This document shows, piece after piece, positions 1 through 6,252 of a stretch of DNA of 6,252 nucleotides. The stretch is from NCBI GenBank assembly GCA_031366885.1, contig JANLPB010000276.1, positions 1 through 6,252 of the forward strand, given 5' to 3'. A program made the position numbers and the translations under genes. Under the pieces are notes generated by a model, which saw only the letters and a list, made by a program, of their open reading frames with translations, made no database searches and was not told the DNA's origin. Each line of letters starts with the position of its first letter. Position 1 is the stretch's first letter. The DNA comes from UBA668 sp031366885 (GTDB taxonomy: Bacteria; Actinomycetota; Acidimicrobiia; Acidimicrobiales; Ilumatobacteraceae).

Positions 1-164
1 CATTGCAGGTCGGCGACGTAGTGACCGTCGAACCAGGCGTCTATCGTGAAGGTTTCGGCGGCATTCGAGTAGAAGACCTGGTGGTTGTCACCAGTGCAGG
101 ATGCCGCGTTCTCACTTCATCTCCGAAGGATTCGCCGTGCCTGCCATCTCCACTAACGACCTGA
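1..164 (+). CDS. M24-family metallopeptidase (Xaa-Pro peptidase, PepQ/PepP-like), C-terminal end
   Basis: Partial gene entering from the left edge. The frame that starts at base 3 gives 53 codons and stops at TGA 162-164. The visible part is the end of the pita-bread fold of M24 peptidases. It contains the VEPGVY motif, whose Glu (residue 10 of the fragment) is a metal ligand in the family, and the GIRVEDLVVVT strand, whose Glu (residue 24) is the last metal ligand. Proteins of this family cleave Xaa-Pro bonds in peptides in the cytoplasm using a two-metal centre. The tail after VLTSSPKD runs another ten residues across the efp start, giving a 28-nt overlap. The neighbouring efp-nusB pair matches the actinobacterial position of pepQ. 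Dipeptidase (PepQ) and aminopeptidase (PepP) cannot be separated from this fragment. Confidence 0.88.
   Translation, partial: LQVGDVVTVEPGVYREGFGGIRVEDLVVVTSAGCRVLTSSPKDSPCLPSPLTT
125..130 (+). promoter_or_regulatory. Ribosome binding site of efp
   Basis: GAAGGA lies 6 nt before the GTG at 137, inside the end of the peptidase gene. It decides the efp start in favour of this GTG rather than the in-frame ATG at 101, which would add 12 residues not found in EF-P proteins and has no comparable site upstream. Confidence 0.75.
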
Positions 165-700
165 AAAACGGCATCACGCTGGAAATCGACAAGGTCCTGT
201 ACCAGGTTGTCGAGTTCCAGCATGTGAAGCCCGGCAAGGGCAGTGCGTTCGTTCGCTCGAAGCTGCGCAACCTGCGCAACGGGGCCGTCACCGACAAGAC
301 CTTCAACGCCGGCGTCCGCGTTGAGCAGGCCCTGCTGGACAAGAAGGACATGCAGTTCCTGTACCGCGATGGCGACATGTACGTCTTCATGGACCAGGAA
401 ACCTATGACCAGGAGAACGTTGCGCCGACAGCACTGGGCGACGCGGCCGACTACATGGTCGAGAATTCGGTGGCCCAGATCGCCTTCTACAACGGCGAGA
501 TCATCACCGTGGAAATCGCTCCGTCGGTGGAGCTCAATATCACCGACACCGAGCCTGGCATCCAGGGCGATCGCGTCAGCGGTGCCCGCAAGCCGGCCAC
601 GTTGGAGACGGGCAAGATCATTCAGGTGCCCCTGTTCATCAACCCGGGCGACCGGGTGAAGGTCGACACGCGCTCCGGCGACTACATGACCCGAGTCTGA
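137..700 (+). CDS. efp: Translation elongation factor P
   Basis: EF-P binds between the ribosomal P and E sites and stimulates peptide bond formation when ribosomes stall at consecutive prolines. The product from GTG 137 is 187 residues, the normal family length, and begins VPAISTNDLKNG, close to the usual MA-STND-LKNG start. Three domains are expected: a KOW-like N-terminal domain (about 4-61), a central OB domain (about 69-125) and a C-terminal OB domain (about 130-187). The C-terminal family signature is clear at 152-171 (K-x-A-x4-G-x2-I-x-V-P then N-P-G). The loop that reaches the peptidyl-transferase centre reads KPGKGS, with Lys at residue 34, the same position as the modified Lys34 of E. 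coli. Many actinobacterial EF-Ps have PGKGP here, so Ser36 is a small departure. The start overlaps the peptidase gene and nusB follows after 4 nt, so it is probably co-transcribed with both. Confidence 0.97.
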   Translation: MPAISTNDLKNGITLEIDKVLYQVVEFQHVKPGKGSAFVRSKLRNLRNGAVTDKTFNAGVRVEQALLDKKDMQFLYRDGDMYVFMDQETYDQENVAPTALGDAADYMVENSVAQIAFYNGEIITVEIAPSVELNITDTEPGIQGDRVSGARKPATLETGKIIQVPLFINPGDRVKVDTRSGDYMTRV

Positions 701-704
701 TCGA

Positions 705-1148
705 ATGGCCCGCCAGCGCAACCGCGCTCTACGGACGAATGGCCCGGGTGGCCCCGACGACGTTCGTACCGATGCCCGCGAGCGGGCCCTGATCTTGCTC
801 TACGAAGCCGAATCGAAGGGCATCGCTCCCAGCGAGGTGCTGTCCGCGCAGATCTCTCCTGCCGACGAGCTGACCACTCTGCTCGTCGAAGGTGTCGAGT
901 CGAATCGAGACCATCTCGACGAGGTGATTGCTGCGCATGCGAAGGGCTGGACGCTGCAACGCATGCCAACGCTCGACCGCAACGTGCTGCGCATTGCCTC
1001 CTTCGAGCTGATGTCGCGGCCCGACGTGCCAGTAGCTGTCGTGCTCGATGAGGCCGTCGAGTTGGCGAAGCGATTCAGCACCGACGATTCGGGTCGCTTT
1101 GTCAACGGTGTGCTCTCCGCTCTGGTCCCGGTTTTGCGCGCAGGGTGA
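705..1148 (+). CDS. nusB: Transcription antitermination factor NusB
   Basis: NusB pairs with NusE (ribosomal protein S10) on boxA RNA and is part of the complex that keeps RNA polymerase elongating through rRNA operons. The product is 147 residues, typical for NusB. An Arg/Asn-rich N-terminal tail (1-22) is followed by the all-helical domain, which opens ARERALILLYEAESKG (24-39). The most diagnostic part is 82-140: WTLQRMPTLDRNVLR, then DVPVAVVLDEAVELAKRFS, then the TDDSGRFVNGVL motif near the C-terminus. The sequence resembles mycobacterial NusB in this half. ATG 705 is 4 nt after the efp stop and has only a weak ribosome binding site, so translation is probably coupled to efp. No other ATG lies in frame before the conserved domain. 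Confidence 0.95.
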   Translation: MARQRNRALRTNGPGGPDDVRTDARERALILLYEAESKGIAPSEVLSAQISPADELTTLLVEGVESNRDHLDEVIAAHAKGWTLQRMPTLDRNVLRIASFELMSRPDVPVAVVLDEAVELAKRFSTDDSGRFVNGVLSALVPVLRAG

Positions 1149-1151
1149 ACA

Positions 1152-2753
1152 TTGGTCGACGAGCCTGATCAGTCCGGCGACGGGAATCGCCTGGTGGCCG
1201 CTGGTACCGCCGCTGCAGTCGCGATTCGAACGCGACTCCATCACGTCACCGTCTGGCAGGCTCTTTTTGGCTTGATGTTGCTTGTGTACGTGGTGTACTT
1301 CACGCGCGTCACTGTTGAGGTGCACGACGGATTAGGAACCTCCAGTTACGACGTCGGTCTGTACCAGCAGGGCGTCTGGTTGCTCGGCCACGGCAAGGCA
1401 CCGTTCGTGACGTTGATGGGCCGCAACATGTTCGGTGACCATGCGTCTGTCATCCTGCTGCTGGTTGCACCGTTCTATCGCCTGTTTCCCTCGGCGAACA
1501 CGCTGTTCTTTCTGCAGAGCCTGTTGATCGCCTTGGGCGCGGTGCCGGTGTTTCTTGCTGCCCGGCGTCGACTGGCCAGTGAGGCGATGGCGTTGGTTCT
1601 GGCGGCGTGCTTCCTGTTGCACCCAGCGGTTGGCTGGGCCAACCGCGAGAACTTTCACCCCGACAGTTTCGTCGCCTTCTTCGTCGGCATGGCCATCTAC
1701 GGCGCTCTCGAGCGCAAGTGGCGGCTCTACTGGGTGTTCGTCGTTCTCGCCATCATGGTGAAGGAGGATGTGGTCCTGGTTTTGGTGCCCTTCGGGGTGT
1801 GGGTCGCAATGCATCGGGACCGCCGAATCGGCGTGGCAACGATGGCCGCCTCCGTCGGCGCCACATTGCTCGGCATGTACGTGCTGATGCGGTCCCTGAT
1901 CGGTGTGCCGACTCGAAATGGTTGGCGCATTCCCTTCGGTGGCCCCACGGGGCTGATGCGCGAGGCCATCGAGCGCCCGGGCAATGTCATCGAGCACTTC
2001 CGCAGCGACAACCGACCGTTCTACTTCTGGCAGATGACATTCCCGATGGCATACGTGTTCGCTCGTCGGCCGGGTTTGGCGTCGGTGAGTTTGCTCGTCA
2101 TCGGCACCAATATGCTCAGCACGTTCTGGTATCAATACCACCTCGAGTACCACTACTCGCTCATCGCCGTGCCGGCCATCGTGTTGGGCACGGTGCACGC
2201 ATTGGAGTTGGTCGGGCAGCAGTGGCGTCGGCGACTCGTCGGGGTTGTCCTGCTCACTTCGGTGTGGGCGTGCCTGATGTGGGGGGTTGTGCCACTCGGC
2301 AGCATTCTGACCCCTGGTGCGAAGGATCCGATTGGTCGGGCGCAGCCGTATTACTGGCCGGCAGACCATCCTGTGGCGGTTGCTGCCCGGGAGATTGTTG
2401 CCGAAGTGCCCGACGATGCGTCGGTGTCGGCGTATCACGCGCTGACGCCACACTTGGCCGAGCGAGAGCTGATCTATCAGTTTCCGAACCCGTTTCGGGT
2501 CGTCCTGTACGGCGTCGACACGTCGCAGGAGGAGGCGCGAGCGTGCCTGCCGACCGCGAACGACCTGCAGTACGTGATGCTGCAGTCCACCATTCCGGAC
2601 GACTTGCAAGCCGACTGGGCCCTCGTGAGCAGTGACTTCGAAGTGGTCGCTGAAAATCAGTATTGGATGCTGTATCACCGTGTTCGCCACGACGTGAAAT
2701 GTGTACTCAAGGAAGGCGACCGATACCCGCATCTCGAGACTGTCACCGGCTAG
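1152..2753 (+). CDS. DUF2079 multi-pass membrane protein, GT-C glycosyltransferase-like
   Basis: An integral membrane protein of about 533 residues. Hydrophobic segments that look membrane-spanning lie near residues 34-52, 98-113, 118-137, 144-158, 172-186, 193-219, 227-249, 307-327, 336-354 and 362-384. Residues from about 400 to the end form a soluble, probably extracytoplasmic, domain. DUF2079-type features are YDVGLYQQGVWLLGHGKAP (66-84) after the first span, FGDH (94-97), NFHPD (167-171) and VKEDVVLVL (203-211). In the tail, SVSAYHALTPHLAERELIY (424-442) also fits the family. DUF2079 proteins are related to GT-C transferases that use lipid-linked sugars. No substrate is known, so D67 or D96 as a catalytic acid is inference. 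The TTG at 1152 lies 3 nt after nusB and just downstream of an AGGGTGA stretch. GTG 1194, preceded by GGGAA, is an equally possible start and would remove 14 polar residues. The gene sits where actinobacteria often carry pyrR-pyrB-pyrC. Confidence 0.85.
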   Translation: MVDEPDQSGDGNRLVAAGTAAAVAIRTRLHHVTVWQALFGLMLLVYVVYFTRVTVEVHDGLGTSSYDVGLYQQGVWLLGHGKAPFVTLMGRNMFGDHASVILLLVAPFYRLFPSANTLFFLQSLLIALGAVPVFLAARRRLASEAMALVLAACFLLHPAVGWANRENFHPDSFVAFFVGMAIYGALERKWRLYWVFVVLAIMVKEDVVLVLVPFGVWVAMHRDRRIGVATMAASVGATLLGMYVLMRSLIGVPTRNGWRIPFGGPTGLMREAIERPGNVIEHFRSDNRPFYFWQMTFPMAYVFARRPGLASVSLLVIGTNMLSTFWYQYHLEYHYSLIAVPAIVLGTVHALELVGQQWRRRLVGVVLLTSVWACLMWGVVPLGSILTPGAKDPIGRAQPYYWPADHPVAVAAREIVAEVPDDASVSAYHALTPHLAERELIYQFPNPFRVVLYGVDTSQEEARACLPTANDLQYVMLQSTIPDDLQADWALVSSDFEVVAENQYWMLYHRVRHDVKCVLKEGDRYPHLETVTG

Positions 2754-2759
2754 CCTGCA

Positions 2760-2803
2760 CTCCTGACCGTGAAACGGGTCCTGTGAGGCCCGTACGGCAG
2801 GAG
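2760..2803 (+). promoter_or_regulatory. PyrR-binding RNA hairpin that sequesters a ribosome binding site
   Basis: The transcript folds into one long stem-loop. The upper stem pairs 2774-2780 (ACGGGTC) with 2787-2793 (GGCCCGT) around the six-base loop CTGTGA. Positions 2777-2790 fit the PyrR-binding consensus ARUCCNGNGAGGYU at every position except the outermost pair, where A-U is replaced by G-C. Below it is an asymmetric internal loop (TGAA 2770-2773 opposite A2794), as in Bacillus PyrR loops, which carry a purine-rich 5' bulge. Next come CCG/CGG (2767-2769 with 2795-2797), a bulged A2766, and six pairs joining CTCCTG (2760-2765) to CAGGAG (2798-2803). The AGGAG ribosome binding site is therefore fully paired. 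In known systems PyrR with bound UMP stabilises such a hairpin. In mycobacteria this represses translation rather than causing attenuation. No run of T follows, so it is not a terminator. PyrR itself is not in the window. Confidence 0.8.
2799..2803 (+). promoter_or_regulatory. Ribosome binding site of the carA leader ORF
   Basis: AGGAG, 6 nt before ATG 2810, is the only strong Shine-Dalgarno match in the gap before carA. It forms the 3' strand of the PyrR-type hairpin, where CTCCT at 2760-2764 pairs with it. It is 31 nt before ATG 2835 and 22 nt before GTG 2826, too far to serve the carA starts directly. Confidence 0.7.
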
Positions 2804-2809
2804 CAACCG

Positions 2810-2842
2810 ATGCCAATTCAACTGTGTGGCCCTCATGCGTGA
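2810..2842 (+). CDS. Ten-codon leader ORF overlapping the carA start
   Basis: ATG 2810 opens MPIQLCGPHA and ends at TGA 2840-2842. It is in a different frame from carA and has an ideal ribosome binding site 6 nt upstream. The stop lies 3 nt beyond the last base of carA ATG 2835, so a terminating ribosome would sit on top of the carA start. carA has no ribosome binding site of its own, so this small ORF probably serves to deliver ribosomes to carA by termination-reinitiation and to link carA translation to the PyrR-type hairpin just upstream. The peptide shows no run of codons that would suggest amino-acid-sensing attenuation, and its sequence may not matter. Translation is inferred from spacing only. 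Confidence 0.5.
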   Translation: MPIQLCGPHA

Positions 2843-3919
2843 GGCGGCCCTCGTTCTGGCCGATGGCAGCGTCTTCGAAGGCGAGCTCATCGGTGCCGAC
2901 CCTGTTGGCGGGGTGGCTGGTGGTGAGGTGGTGTTCAACACCGTGCTCACTGGATATCAAGAGGTCATCACTGACCCCAGCTATGCCGGGCAGATCATCA
3001 CATTCACCTATCCGCACATTGGGAACTACGGCGTCAACGAAGCGGACTTCGAGTCAGCCCGACCGTTCTGCCGCGGCGTCATCGTGCGCGAGATGGCCCG
3101 TCGCCACAGCAACTTCCGCTCGCAAGGCTCACTCGACGACATGCTGCGGCGCTTCGACGTCAGCGGCATCGCCGGCATCGATACCCGCCGGCTGACACGC
3201 CTGCTGCGCGACACCGGCGCCATGCCGGGCGCGTTCGGTACTGCCGACGAGGCAACGCTGCGCTCGGCCGCCGCTGCCGAGACGGGCACCGACGGTGTCG
3301 ACCTCGTTGCGCAGGTCACCACAGTGCAGCGCTACACCGTTCCGGCTCTCGACGGTGCACCGCGTCGCATTGTCGCCTTCGACTTCGGCATGAAGCGCAC
3401 GATCGCTCGCCACCTCAGTCACCTCGGCACCGTGGAGGTGGTTCCAGCCTCCACCTCGGCGGCCGACGTCCTCGCGCTGGCGCCCGATGGTGTCTTCCTC
3501 TCCAACGGCCCCGGCGACCCGGCAATGGTGAGCTACGCATCGGACACGATCGCCGAACTGCTCGGCCAAGTCCCCATTTTCGGCATCTGCCTGGGTCATC
3601 AGCTGCTCAGTCGAGCGTTGGGCGGCGACACGTTCAAGCTGCCCTACGGCCATCATGGCGGCAACCATCCGGTACGTCACGAGGCCACCGGACGTGTCGA
3701 GATCACCAGCCAGAATCACAACTTTTGCGTCGACCCGACCAGCTTGGAGGGCAAGGTGGAGGTGACGCACCTCAACCTCAACGACTTCACCAACGAGGGC
3801 ATGCGTGTGCTGGGTGCACCTGCGTTCAGCGTGCAGTATCACCCCGAGGCCGGGCCTGGTCCACATGACAGCCGCTACCTCTTCGAGATGTTCGCAAACC
3901 TGATGGGGGCGCGAGTCTG

Positions 3920-3920
<1 letters not shown>
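2835..3920 (+). CDS. carA: Carbamoyl-phosphate synthase small (glutaminase) subunit
   Basis: CarA hydrolyses glutamine and passes ammonia through an internal tunnel to CarB for carbamoyl phosphate synthesis. From ATG 2835 the product is 361 residues. The N-terminal domain (about 1-150) shows LVLADGSVFEGELIG, FNTVLTGYQEVITDPSYAGQI and GIDTRRLTRLLRDTGAM. The class I glutamine amidotransferase domain follows: FLSNGPGDP, then the nucleophile elbow FGICLGHQ with Cys252, then SQNHNF, then VQYHPEA with His336 and Glu338 completing the triad. ATG 2835 is chosen because the product then begins MREAALVLADG, aligning with short actinobacterial CarA N-termini such as MSKAVLVLEDG. GTG 2826 in the same frame would add three residues. 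Neither start has its own ribosome binding site, so translation probably depends on the upstream leader ORF and hairpin. The TGA stop overlaps the carB ATG (ATGA-type overlap), expected for subunits made in equal amounts. Confidence 0.96.

Positions 3921-6252
<2,332 letters not shown>

Noticed and set aside
101..136. ATG 101 as the efp start
   Set aside because: It would add 12 residues (MPRSHFISEGFA) absent from EF-P proteins, while GTG 137 has a well-placed GAAGGA and gives the standard 187-residue product with Lys at position 34.
1607..2635. 342-codon open frame on the plus strand inside the DUF2079 gene
   Set aside because: It is Arg/Gly/His-rich and lies in another frame of a protein with clear membrane segments and DUF2079 motifs.
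2670..2710. Possible promoter for carA at the end of the DUF2079 gene (TTCGCC, then TACTCA)
   Set aside because: The two boxes match consensus poorly and such matches are expected by chance; there is no independent support.
2760..2803. Reading the hairpin before carA as an intrinsic terminator or attenuator
   Set aside because: The stem is followed by CAACCGATGCC, with no run of T, and its 3' strand is a ribosome binding site. No competing antiterminator pairing was found by eye.
1332..3017. 561-codon open frame on the minus strand across the DUF2079 gene
   Set aside because: It is antisense to a recognisable membrane protein, rich in His, Arg, Gln and Asp, with no recognisable motif. Long antisense open frames are common in high-GC coding DNA.

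Overview
The window is a stretch of high-GC bacterial chromosome in which every gene lies on the + strand and is packed tightly. The order is end of an M24-family (PepQ-like) peptidase, efp, nusB, a large DUF2079 membrane protein, carA, carB. Actinobacteria typically have pepQ-efp-nusB followed by the pyrimidine operon (pyrR-pyrB-pyrC-carA-carB). That order, the GTG/TTG starts and NusB and CarA sequences that resemble mycobacterial ones from memory point to an actinobacterium. A deep-branching class such as Acidimicrobiia is a guess. No mobile element, tRNA, rRNA or CRISPR array is visible.

Layout: positions 1-164 are the C-terminal end of the peptidase, overlapping the efp start by 28 nt. 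efp (137-700) and nusB (705-1148) follow with a 4-nt gap. The DUF2079 gene (1152-2753) starts 3 nt after nusB, so these four genes look like one transcription unit for translation and transcription factors plus a membrane protein. An 81-nt gap (2754-2834) precedes carA (2835-3920). carB starts at 3920, sharing one base with the carA stop, and runs off the right edge at about 70% of its expected length. carA and carB encode the two subunits of carbamoyl-phosphate synthase, which supplies carbamoyl phosphate for pyrimidine and arginine synthesis.

The most interesting part is the gap before carA. It folds into a hairpin whose top (2774-2793) matches the consensus PyrR-binding loop. The A-U pair flanking that consensus is replaced by G-C. 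The lower stem pairs CTCCT (2760-2764) exactly with AGGAG (2799-2803), the only good ribosome binding site in the gap. This is the architecture expected of PyrR-UMP translational repression. The exposed site is correctly spaced for an ATG at 2810 that opens a 10-codon ORF ending inside the carA start region, so carA is probably translated by coupling to this leader ORF. pyrR, pyrB and pyrC themselves are absent from the usual place, where the DUF2079 gene sits instead.
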